DNA from: RGIG3135 sp964477115
GTDB taxonomy: Bacteria > Actinomycetota > Coriobacteriia > Coriobacteriales > Eggerthellaceae
Reading direction: 5' to 3'
DNA length: 48,665 nt
Assembly: GCA_964477115.1 (NCBI GenBank)
Contig: CAYZCY010000008.1
Span: forward strand, 1 to 48,665
Shown here: piece by piece, positions 32,207 to 39,236 of the stretch
Layout: every line of letters begins with the position of its first letter
How positions within the stretch are numbered: the stretch's first letter is position 1
The notes under the pieces: model-generated
Seen by the model: the letters and a program-made list of their open reading frames with translations, nothing else
The model's database searches: none
Told to the model about the DNA's origin: nothing
Translations under genes and position numbers: made by a program

Positions 32207-34426
32207 GTGCCCGTTGCCAAACATAGCACTGTTTCTAAGGGCGGAGCTTCGGCTCCGCCTGATCGTTTGACGGCCACGCTAGCCTTCGATGCGCCTGCGG
32301 GCCGTGTAAAGCTGGTAAGCCCCACGCGCGCTCGTGCTCTTGAGAAGATCGGCATCACCAGCGTGCGCGATATCCTAAGCCATTACCCGCGCCGTTACGT
32401 AGACCTCTCTCAGGTGAAAACCATACAAGAGGCGGCCATTGGCGATCACTGCACCATCGAGGGCGTGGTTCATGAGATCAAACTTAAGCGCCCGAGGCCT
32501 TCTCTTTCCCTGGTTGAGATCACGCTGGTTGACGGCACGGGTACCATGATGGTCACCATGTTTCGTCAGCCCTGGCTTCTGGACTCCCTCAATCCCGGGA
32601 TGCGCATTGCCGTTGCAGGCAAGCTCGAGTTCAACTTCGGGTTCAAGCGCATGACTAATCCCTATCTTGAGGAACTCGGGGACAGGGCGGGGGAGGGCAT
32701 GATCATTCCCGTCCATCCCGCCACCGAGAAGATCACGCCAGCGTGGATGCGCCGTATCGTCGAAAACGCCCTTTGCCAGGTACGCGGGGCCTATGATCCG
32801 CTTCCGCTTGAATTGAGAAGCAAGTACCGCCTGATGAGCAGGTCTCATGCACTCGATTGCATTCACTTTCCCCAATCTATGAACGACGTTGCGCAAGCAC
32901 GCAGGCGCCTGGCTTATGAGGAGCTGCTCATGTTGCAGCTGCACCTCATCACCAAGGGCCGCGAGCGCAGCAGGGGGCGCACGGCGTGTGCTCATGTGGT
33001 GGACGGGCCGCACCTTCAAGCTCTGATGGCTCATCTTCCCTTTACCTTAACCGATGAGCAGTACGCCGCAGCCTATGACATCCTCGATGTGATGTCGCGC
33101 CCCGAGGCGGCTAACCACCTTCTTTTGGGTGATGTGGGTACGGGTAAGACCGTCCTGGCTGCAATCGCTATTGCCGCAGCGGCCGATACGCATTGCCAGG
33201 CTATGCTTGCTGCGCCGACCGAGGTTCTTGCTCGTCAGCACGGAAGGAGCCTCGGCCCGCTCTTCGATGCGGCGGGCATCAGCTACGGTGTGCTGACCGG
33301 CTCCACGTCGGCGGCTGATCGTGCGGCGATGATCGCCATGTACTCCGAAGGCCTCCTTGACCTGCTCATAGGAACGCATGCCCTTCTTGAACAAGACGTG
33401 CAGGCCAAGCGCTTGAGCCTGGTGGTCATCGATGAGCAGCAGCGCTTTGGCGTAGACCAGCGCGCAGCGCTTTTGGCTAAGGGGGAGGCACCTGATGCGC
33501 TCTACCTTACCGCGACCCCCATCCCGCGCTCTCTTGCCCTTGCCATCTTTGGTGATCTGAGCCTTTCCTATATCAAGAAGCGCCCGCTTGACGCGGTCAA
33601 TCGAAGCACCCATGTCCTTCAGAAGGACCAGCGCGGCCAGGCTTACGATGCTGCGCTCGGGGCCTTGTCTCGCGGAGAGCAGGTGTATGTGGTATGCCCG
33701 CTCATCGGCAAGGATGCAAATGAGCGCAATGCTAAGGCCGGAAAGGATGAGGAAGCCTTCGCGGACGAGGAAAGCTGGCCTGCCATCTGCATTGAAGGCG
33801 ACGAGGACCTGCTTGACGACAACGTAGCGGCAGCATCGCACGAAGCCAAGGTTTTGCAGGAAACCGTGTTCGTCGACTATCGCGTCGCGCTCATGCATGG
33901 CAATATGCCCGCTGCCGAAAAGCAGGCGGTGATGGATGGTTTCCGTTCGGGTGAGATCGGGGTTCTTGTTGCCACTACGGTTATCGAAGTTGGCGTAGAC
34001 GTTCCTCGGGCCACGGTCATGATCATCGAGGATGCCGATCGATTCGGCCTCGCTCAGCTTCATCAGCTGCGAGGGCGCGTCGGTCGAGGCGAACTTCCCG
34101 CTCAGGTTTTTCTGGTTTCGGCATCCAAGCAGGAAGCAGCCCTGGCGCGTCTTGGGGCCATGCAGTCGATCGACGATGGCTTTGAGCTTGCCTCCTATGA
34201 TCTCTCCCTGAGAAGAGAGGGCGATATACTGGGTAACCGCCAACATGGAGTTTCGGCATGTAAGTTGGTCAACGTTGTGCGCGACGCAAAGATGATAGAA
34301 GCTGCTCGAGCCGATGCGCTGTCCCTGCTTGCTGCCGACCCCGACTTGTCGGATCCCGATCACCAAGCGCTTGCTCGAGAAATGCGCATTATGTTCGAAG
34401 ACAAGGGCGAAGTGCTCGGCGGATAA
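32207..34426 (+). CDS. recG: ATP-dependent DNA helicase RecG
   Basis: A 739-residue fork-remodelling helicase. The N-terminal wedge domain contains the OB-fold (VDGTGTMMVTMFRQPW); helicase motifs follow: GDVGTGKT (Walker A), motif II DEQQ at residues 409-412 where the family normally has DEQH, TATPIPRSL (motif III) and QLRGRVGRG (motif VI). About 40 acidic residues are inserted after YVVCPLI, accounting for a length above the usual ~690. The start is a GTG three bases after the fakA stop with no clear RBS, so translation is probably coupled to fakA. A very stable hairpin lies 33 bases into the gene. Confidence 0.93.
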   Translation: MPVAKHSTVSKGGASAPPDRLTATLAFDAPAGRVKLVSPTRARALEKIGITSVRDILSHYPRRYVDLSQVKTIQEAAIGDHCTIEGVVHEIKLKRPRPSLSLVEITLVDGTGTMMVTMFRQPWLLDSLNPGMRIAVAGKLEFNFGFKRMTNPYLEELGDRAGEGMIIPVHPATEKITPAWMRRIVENALCQVRGAYDPLPLELRSKYRLMSRSHALDCIHFPQSMNDVAQARRRLAYEELLMLQLHLITKGRERSRGRTACAHVVDGPHLQALMAHLPFTLTDEQYAAAYDILDVMSRPEAANHLLLGDVGTGKTVLAAIAIAAAADTHCQAMLAAPTEVLARQHGRSLGPLFDAAGISYGVLTGSTSAADRAAMIAMYSEGLLDLLIGTHALLEQDVQAKRLSLVVIDEQQRFGVDQRAALLAKGEAPDALYLTATPIPRSLALAIFGDLSLSYIKKRPLDAVNRSTHVLQKDQRGQAYDAALGALSRGEQVYVVCPLIGKDANERNAKAGKDEEAFADEESWPAICIEGDEDLLDDNVAAASHEAKVLQETVFVDYRVALMHGNMPAAEKQAVMDGFRSGEIGVLVATTVIEVGVDVPRATVMIIEDADRFGLAQLHQLRGRVGRGELPAQVFLVSASKQEAALARLGAMQSIDDGFELASYDLSLRREGDILGNRQHGVSACKLVNVVRDAKMIEAARADALSLLAADPDLSDPDHQALAREMRIMFEDKGEVLGG
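32240..32259 (+). other. cUUCGg-capped hairpin at the start of recG
   Basis: GGCGGAGC (32240-32247) and GCTCCGCC (32252-32259) form an 8-bp perfect stem closed by a TTCG loop in C(UUCG)G context, the most stable RNA tetraloop known. No T-run follows. It lies inside the annotated recG reading frame (codons 12-18, Gly/Ala/Ser/Pro). Confidence 0.7.
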
Positions 34427-34458
34427 GGTTTGCGACGGCTGTTCGTAAGGAGTGAAGA

Positions 34459-35034
34459 TTGAGGATTATCGCAGGAGAGCACAGGGGTCGTCCGCTAAAG
34501 GCTCCCAAGGGATCGGGCACGCGCCCGACCACCGATCGCGTGCGTGAGTCTTTGATGAGCGCCTTGTCGAGTGCTCGAGGAGGCTTTGACGATGCTTACG
34601 TGCTCGATGCCTTTGCCGGATCGGGCGCCTTGTCACTTGAGGCCCTGTCTCGTGGCGCTGCCTATGCCTGCTTGTGCGAGAAGGATCCTTCAGCTGCCAA
34701 GGTCATCGAGGAAAACGTCAGGACCTTGCGCTATGGCCGCGATGAGGCGCGCGTGTGTCGCATGGATGTGCTGAAAAGCATTCCGCCGCGAGCTAAGCGC
34801 CCCTATGATCTGGTGTTTCTTGATCCCCCTTACGCTATCGAGGCGGATCAGGTGTTTGATCTTATAGCCGCGCTTGAGGATGCGGGCTGTCTCGATGAGG
34901 ACTTGGTCATCAGTTACGAGCACGCCTCTGCTGCAAACGCCGGCGTCGATGACTTGGCTGCGCGGGCCGGTTTAGCCGTGGACTCGCGTCGTTCTTACGG
35001 CGATACTGTAATCGACATCATTGTGAGAAGCTAA
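34459..35034 (+). CDS. rsmD: 16S rRNA (guanine-966 N2)-methyltransferase
   Basis: A 191-residue class I methyltransferase acting on 16S rRNA in the assembled 30S particle. The family opening RIIAGEHRGRPLKAP and GTRPTTDRVRESLM are present, followed by SAM motif I DAFAGSGALSLEAL and the catalytic FLDPPY. The start is a TTG at 34459 with AAGGAG six bases ahead. coaD follows ten bases after the stop; the rsmD-coaD pair is highly conserved across bacteria, which supports both names. Confidence 0.94.
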   Translation: MRIIAGEHRGRPLKAPKGSGTRPTTDRVRESLMSALSSARGGFDDAYVLDAFAGSGALSLEALSRGAAYACLCEKDPSAAKVIEENVRTLRYGRDEARVCRMDVLKSIPPRAKRPYDLVFLDPPYAIEADQVFDLIAALEDAGCLDEDLVISYEHASAANAGVDDLAARAGLAVDSRRSYGDTVIDIIVRS

Positions 35035-35044
35035 AGGAGCCTTT

Positions 35045-35524
35045 GTGAGAAGAGCTTTGACCCCTGGTACTTTCGATCCCATTACCCTTGGTCATATCGA
35101 TGTCATCACTCGAGCGGCCCAGCTTATGGACGAGGTCATCGTTGCAGTTGCCGCTTCAGACAGAAAGCAGCCCCTGTTTTCGCTTGAGGAGCGCACGGCG
35201 CTCGCTCGTGAGGCGACGGCTCATCTGAGCAACGTGCGCGTTGAGGCCTTCGACGAGCTTTTGGTCGACTTCGCTCGCAGAATGGAAGCCCCGGTAATCA
35301 TTAAGGGCTTGAGGGCGGTCACCGACTTCGAATACGAGTTCCAGATGACCGCGCTCAACTACCAGCTCGACCGTGATCTCGAAACCGTCTTTATCATGTC
35401 ACCGCCGCAGTACATGTACCTCTCGTCTTCGATCGTTCGCGAAATTGCGAGCATGCATGGCGACCTGAACGATTTCGTGCCCGATAACGTGCGCATCGCC
35501 CTTGAAAAGCGCTTTGCGGAATAA
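35045..35524 (+). CDS. coaD: Pantetheine-phosphate adenylyltransferase
   Basis: A 159-residue nucleotidyltransferase that makes dephospho-CoA from 4'-phosphopantetheine and ATP. The nucleotide-binding PGTFDPITLGHIDVI (T/HxGH type) motif is at residues 7-21, and KGLRAVTDFEYE and the ISSS-like YLSSSIVRE segments are present. The start is GTG at 35045 with AAAGGAG seven bases ahead. The length matches CoaD. The 180-base gap after it has AT-rich stretches and possibly a promoter for the next gene. Confidence 0.96.
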   Translation: MRRALTPGTFDPITLGHIDVITRAAQLMDEVIVAVAASDRKQPLFSLEERTALAREATAHLSNVRVEAFDELLVDFARRMEAPVIIKGLRAVTDFEYEFQMTALNYQLDRDLETVFIMSPPQYMYLSSSIVREIASMHGDLNDFVPDNVRIALEKRFAE

Positions 35525-35704
35525 CCGCTGGTCAACGAAATCACGCCGTCTCTTCGTCAAAATTTGCTGGCTTTGTGCATAGTGCGTCTGAAATCGGGGC
35601 GTAGTGATATGATATTGCGGATAATGTGCGCGTAGACCATAGCGCGCGCAGTGTGTTTGAAAGAAACAGCGCCTTATAATCAGGCGCTCAACGGAAGGAA
35701 TGTC

Positions 35705-36175
35705 ATGGACGAAACTGGAGTCTTGGGTCTGCTCGAGGAGCTTTCCATTCTTCTTGAGGACTCGAAGCCGGTGTTTGGCAAGAACAACCTGCGCCAGGTT
35801 GATATCGCTGCTGCTTTTGAGATCATGGATGAGATCCGTGATACCTTCCCGGCTGAATTTTCTCAGGCACGTCAGATCGTTCGCGAGCGCCAGAGCCTGC
35901 TTGATGATGCGGAAGCTGAGGCAAATCGCATGATTGAAGATGCTCGTAGCCAGGCTATGACCATCGCAAGCGAGATGGAAATCGTTCGTATTTCTCAGCA
36001 GCAGGCCGACACCATCATGGCTGACGCGCGTGAGCTCGAGCGTCAGACCCGCGCCGGTGCTGAGGATTACGCCGATGAGGTGTTCGGTCACGTTGAGCAG
36101 AGCCTCGACACGCTGCTGAACAACGTTCGTCGTTGCCGCGATCGCCTCAATTCCAATTCCATCAGCGTTCGCTAA
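35705..36175 (+). CDS. Conserved coiled-coil protein, unknown function
   Basis: A 156-residue protein with two regular helical blocks: residues ~1-60 and a long charged coiled coil at ~55-110 with repeated Ala/Glu/Arg heptads (AEANRMIEDARSQAMTIA). It resembles the stalk of ATP-synthase subunit b or DivIVA-type proteins but has no membrane segment. Homologues occur between coaD and DUF177 in Coriobacteriia, as far as can be inferred from context. ATG at 35705 is chosen because GGAAGGA precedes it; an out-of-frame ATG lies five bases upstream. DUF177 begins 35 bases after it. A scaffolding role is a guess. Confidence 0.72.
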   Translation: MDETGVLGLLEELSILLEDSKPVFGKNNLRQVDIAAAFEIMDEIRDTFPAEFSQARQIVRERQSLLDDAEAEANRMIEDARSQAMTIASEMEIVRISQQQADTIMADARELERQTRAGAEDYADEVFGHVEQSLDTLLNNVRRCRDRLNSNSISVR

Positions 36176-36210
36176 GGTTTAGCCAGCTGATAAAAGCCAA
36201 GGGAGTAACG

Positions 36211-36756
36211 ATGGATTCCATTCGCATCGAAATCCCCAACGAGCTCTTCGCCCCTGCGGAGAGCTCTCATTTTGAAGGGGAGGCAAAGGTCGACGTGCTC
36301 AAGGCGGGCCCCGACCTCTATTCGTTTGCCGAGCCGCTTAAGTGGCAGGCTGAAATCACCAACACCGGAGATGCGCTGCTCGTCATGGGCACTGTTGAGG
36401 GCGACGCGTCAACGTCGTGCGCGCGCTGCCTTGACGATGTGCATCTGCCCTTCGTCGGTGAGATCGAGGGCTATTTCCTCATCAACGAAGAAGACTTCGA
36501 AAAGCCGGAGGACATGGACGAGGAAGAGTTCGAGGTCTTAGGCGAAGACAAGGTCATCGACATGATGCCGCTTATCACCGCCGCGCTTCTGCTCGAGGTT
36601 CCGCTCATTCCGCTTTGCAACGATGATTGCAAGGGCATTTGCCTTAAATGCGGCGCGAACCTCAATGCCGAGGAGTGTGCCTGCGGTGATCCCGAAGAGG
36701 ACGAGGTGGCGGATGACAATCCCTTCGCAGCACTTAAGGGCTTGAAGTTTGACTAG
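36211..36756 (+). CDS. DUF177 (YceD-like) protein
   Basis: A 181-residue YceD-family protein, usually encoded with rpmF and thought to help 23S rRNA processing. The family pattern is visible: SCARCLDD in the middle and CNDDCKGICLKCGANLN near the C terminus, a set of cysteines that could bind a metal. Acidic residues are abundant (residues 92-115). ATG at 36211 follows AAGGGAG. rpmF lies 172 bases downstream behind its own promoter, a wider gap than the usual tight pair. Confidence 0.88.
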   Translation: MDSIRIEIPNELFAPAESSHFEGEAKVDVLKAGPDLYSFAEPLKWQAEITNTGDALLVMGTVEGDASTSCARCLDDVHLPFVGEIEGYFLINEEDFEKPEDMDEEEFEVLGEDKVIDMMPLITAALLLEVPLIPLCNDDCKGICLKCGANLNAEECACGDPEEDEVADDNPFAALKGLKFD

Positions 36757-36829
36757 GCTTTTCGAGGTTTTTTCGCTAAGCTTTTCGCTCGACCATTCGG
36801 CCATTCGAAAGAAAAGCCCTTATCAGCAC

Positions 36830-36858
36830 TTGCAAGTACAACATTCGTTTGGTAATAT
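36830..36858 (+). promoter_or_regulatory. Promoter of rpmF
   Basis: TTGCAA (36830-36835), a 17-base spacer and TAATAT (36853-36858) form a near-consensus promoter 70 bases ahead of rpmF, so L32 can be made independently of DUF177. Confidence 0.7.
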
Positions 36859-36860
36859 AC

Positions 36861-36907
36861 CGTTTCGTGCGTTTATCGAAACGAATTGCGAGCGACCTGC
36901 TCGCTCG
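36861..36907 (+). other. Two hairpins in the rpmF leader
   Basis: CGTTTCG (36861-36867) pairs with CGAAACG (36877-36883), and CGAGCGA (36889-36895) pairs with TCGCTCG (36901-36907). Both are perfect 7-bp stems between the promoter and the rpmF RBS. They resemble a ribosomal-protein leader structure; autoregulation is only a possibility. Confidence 0.6.
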
Positions 36908-36928
36908 TGAAATAGAAGGAGAACAAAC

Positions 36929-37108
36929 ATGGCAGTACCTAAGCGTAAGATGGGTCGCGCCCGCACCCATGCTCGTCGTAGCACCAACGACCGCATTTCC
37001 GCACCCGCACGTTCCGTTTGCCCGCAGTGCGGCGAGGTCAAGCTTCCGCATCGCGTATGCGGTAACTGCGGCTTCTACAAGAACCGCGAAGTTATCGAGA
37101 CCGAGTAA
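36929..37108 (+). CDS. rpmF: 50S ribosomal protein L32
   Basis: A 59-residue protein starting MAVPKRKMGRARTHARR, the typical L32 opening, with a zinc ribbon of CPQC and CGNC near the C terminus. AGAAGGAG lies nine bases before the ATG. It is preceded by a strong promoter and a two-hairpin leader, and followed by an imperfect long stem with a T-run. plsX comes next, as in many bacteria (rpmF-plsX). Confidence 0.97.
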   Translation: MAVPKRKMGRARTHARRSTNDRISAPARSVCPQCGEVKLPHRVCGNCGFYKNREVIETE

Positions 37109-37158
37109 GTTCTCCCTAGCTCAAGCTTGATCGTCAGGCTTGGCCTGGCGTCAACGGT

Positions 37159-37210
37159 AAAGCCTCCTAGCATGCCTCGCGAATATTGCCTGGCTTGCCA
37201 GGGGGCTTTT
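37159..37210 (+). terminator. Putative terminator after rpmF
   Basis: An imperfect 14-bp stem (37159-37172 with 37195-37208; one mismatch, one G-T pair) with a long loop is followed by a short T-run. It would separate rpmF from plsX transcription. The large loop makes it less certain than the tRNA terminators. Confidence 0.55.
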
Positions 37211-37360
37211 CGTGTGTGTTCAGCAGATTTACGGACACGCCGAATCGAAGCGCTCGCCTTCGCTTCATAATGTCAAAAGTTGTGCTCATGTCTCTGCCCG
37301 CATCTTGCGGTTAGACGCATGAGCCCATGGATATCCGACGTTTCTACTGAAGGAGTACAT

Positions 37361-38377
37361 GTGGCTGAAAATGTCATCATCACCGTTGACGCCATGGGCG
37401 GCGACAACGGGCCGAATGTTGTTCTTGACGGCACCGCCCAAGCCTTGTCGGCTGACCCTAACCTCACGGTAATTCTCTGTGGTCCGGCAGAGGTGGTCGA
37501 GCCTTTCGCGCAGACCCATGAGCGTTGCCTTGCCCAGGTGACCACCGAGGTCATTGAGATGGGCGAGCACCCCGCGAAGGCGGTCCGTTCCAAGAAGGAT
37601 TCCTCTATCGTCGTCGGTTGTCGCCTTGTTAAAGAAGGCCGTGCCCAGGGATTTTTCTCCGCTGGTTCTACCGGCGCCTGCCTTGCTGCCGGTACCCTGG
37701 TCATGGGTCGCATCAAGGGCGTCAAGCGTCCGGCGCTCGGCCAGATCCTGCCTTCCTACGACCGTCCTACGCTGCTTATGGACGTAGGTGCCAATGCTGA
37801 CTGCAAGCCCGAGTTCCTCGTGCAGTTTGCTCATATGGGAACCGTGTACATGCGCTCTTTCATGGGCGTCGAGTCCCCCCGCGTGGGCCTTCTTAACATC
37901 GGCTCTGAAGAGACCAAGGGCGATGAGTTTGCCCAGGAGACCTTCGAGCTTCTGCGTGCGCAGGTGCCTCAGTTTGCGGGCAACTGTGAAGGCGGAAACC
38001 TTATAGCGGGTGATTTCGACGTGGTGGTTACCGATGGCTTCACGGGCAACGTCTGCTTGAAGACCCTTGAGGGCACCGCAAAGGTCCTGTTTAAGTATAT
38101 GAAGGATGCCCTGCACTCTTCTACGAAGGCCAAGATGGGCGCGCTGCTCATCAAACCCGAGCTTTCTGATCTCAAGAAGAAGGTTTCCCCTGATACCTAC
38201 GGAGGAGCCCCTCTTCTCGGCGTCAAGGGCGCCTGCGTGGTGGGTCACGGTTCCTCGAACGCACTTGCCATCAAGAACGGCATTTTGGTTGCTGCGGCTA
38301 CCGTTCGCTCCCGCGTGGCCGAGGTTATTGCCGAGACCATATCAACCCAGACCGAAGCTGAGGGGGAAGGTGCCTAA
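37361..38377 (+). CDS. plsX: Phosphate acyltransferase PlsX
   Basis: A 338-residue enzyme that converts acyl-ACP to acyl-phosphate, the donor for PlsY. The N-terminal VDAMGGDNGP motif and the SAGSTGACLAAG, DVGAN and TDGFTGN segments are typical. The start is a GTG at 37361 with GAAGGAG five to six bases ahead; upstream in-frame codons give no plausible sequence. The stop shares one base with rnc. Its partner plsY is 15 kb away in the same window. Confidence 0.95.
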   Translation: MAENVIITVDAMGGDNGPNVVLDGTAQALSADPNLTVILCGPAEVVEPFAQTHERCLAQVTTEVIEMGEHPAKAVRSKKDSSIVVGCRLVKEGRAQGFFSAGSTGACLAAGTLVMGRIKGVKRPALGQILPSYDRPTLLMDVGANADCKPEFLVQFAHMGTVYMRSFMGVESPRVGLLNIGSEETKGDEFAQETFELLRAQVPQFAGNCEGGNLIAGDFDVVVTDGFTGNVCLKTLEGTAKVLFKYMKDALHSSTKAKMGALLIKPELSDLKKKVSPDTYGGAPLLGVKGACVVGHGSSNALAIKNGILVAAATVRSRVAEVIAETISTQTEAEGEGA

Positions 38378-39228
38378 TGCCTCTTAAGCATGAGCAGGAA
38401 ACGAAGCTTGCGCGTGCCCAGGAGATCATCGGATACACCTTTGAAAACGAGCGCTACCTTCTTTCCGCAATCACTCATCCCTCTGCCACTGAAGGCAAAG
38501 AGGTCAAGCATTCATATGAGCGCCTGGAGTTTCTGGGCGATTCCATTCTGGGCGCCATCGTGGCATCGGCGGCGTTCCATGCCTATGACGGTCTTGATGA
38601 AGGCGGGCTGACTCGCATCAAGGTCGCCCTTGTCTCTGGCTCCAGCTTGGCTGAAGTGGCCGAAAAACTTGGCTTTGCCGAGGTCATTGTGTTCGGTTCT
38701 TCCGAAACGGGCACGGGCAAACGTGGTCTGCATTCTGCCCTTGAAAACGTTTACGAGGCCGTTGTTGCGGCTCTGTATCTCGATGGCGGCTTGGATGTTG
38801 CCCGCGAGTTCGTGACGCGCACTCTTATTCCCCGCATGTCGCCCGATCTGGCAAAAGAGCCGGAAAACCCCAAGAGCGCCTTGCAGGAAAAGCTTCAGGA
38901 GGACGGCATTACGCCCACGTACAAGCTTATCGAAACCCAGGGGCCACCTCATGACCGCACTTTTGTGGCGCAGGTGTATGCGGGCTCTCAGGGCCTTGCG
39001 CGCGGCGTGGGCCGCACGAAGAAGGAGGCGGAAAGCCAAGCGGCTAAGTCTACGCTTGCGCGTCTTTCCGAGTTTTTCGGCATTGCGACAAGTATGGAGA
39101 AAACCGCCGGAAAGGCCGCTGAGAAGGCTGCGGCAAAAATGGCCAGGGACGAAAAGGCCCTTGCTCGTGCGGAGGAAAAGGCTCGCAAGAAGCAGGAACG
39201 TGAAGCTTCCAAGAAGAAGTCGGAGTAA
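38377..39228 (+). CDS. rnc: Ribonuclease III
   Basis: A 283-residue double-strand RNA endonuclease for rRNA and mRNA processing. The signature ERLEFLGDSILG (about residues 48-59) and the second active-site block ENVYEAVVAALYLDGG are intact, followed by a dsRNA-binding domain (about 165-233). The last ~45 residues are an Ala/Lys/Glu-rich tail beyond the usual length. The ATG overlaps the plsX stop by one base. smc follows eight bases later, the conserved rnc-smc pair. Confidence 0.95.
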   Translation: MPLKHEQETKLARAQEIIGYTFENERYLLSAITHPSATEGKEVKHSYERLEFLGDSILGAIVASAAFHAYDGLDEGGLTRIKVALVSGSSLAEVAEKLGFAEVIVFGSSETGTGKRGLHSALENVYEAVVAALYLDGGLDVAREFVTRTLIPRMSPDLAKEPENPKSALQEKLQEDGITPTYKLIETQGPPHDRTFVAQVYAGSQGLARGVGRTKKEAESQAAKSTLARLSEFFGIATSMEKTAGKAAEKAAAKMARDEKALARAEEKARKKQEREASKKKSE

Positions 39229-39236
39229 CGGAATCT

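Noticed and set aside
30527..32224. Minus-strand open frame opposite fakA
   Set aside because: Antisense shadow of a well-supported gene; low-complexity composition with no motifs.
36756..36818. Terminator after DUF177 from GGCTTTTC/GAAAAGCC
   Set aside because: The arms are 47 bases apart and no T-run follows the second arm, so efficient termination is unlikely.
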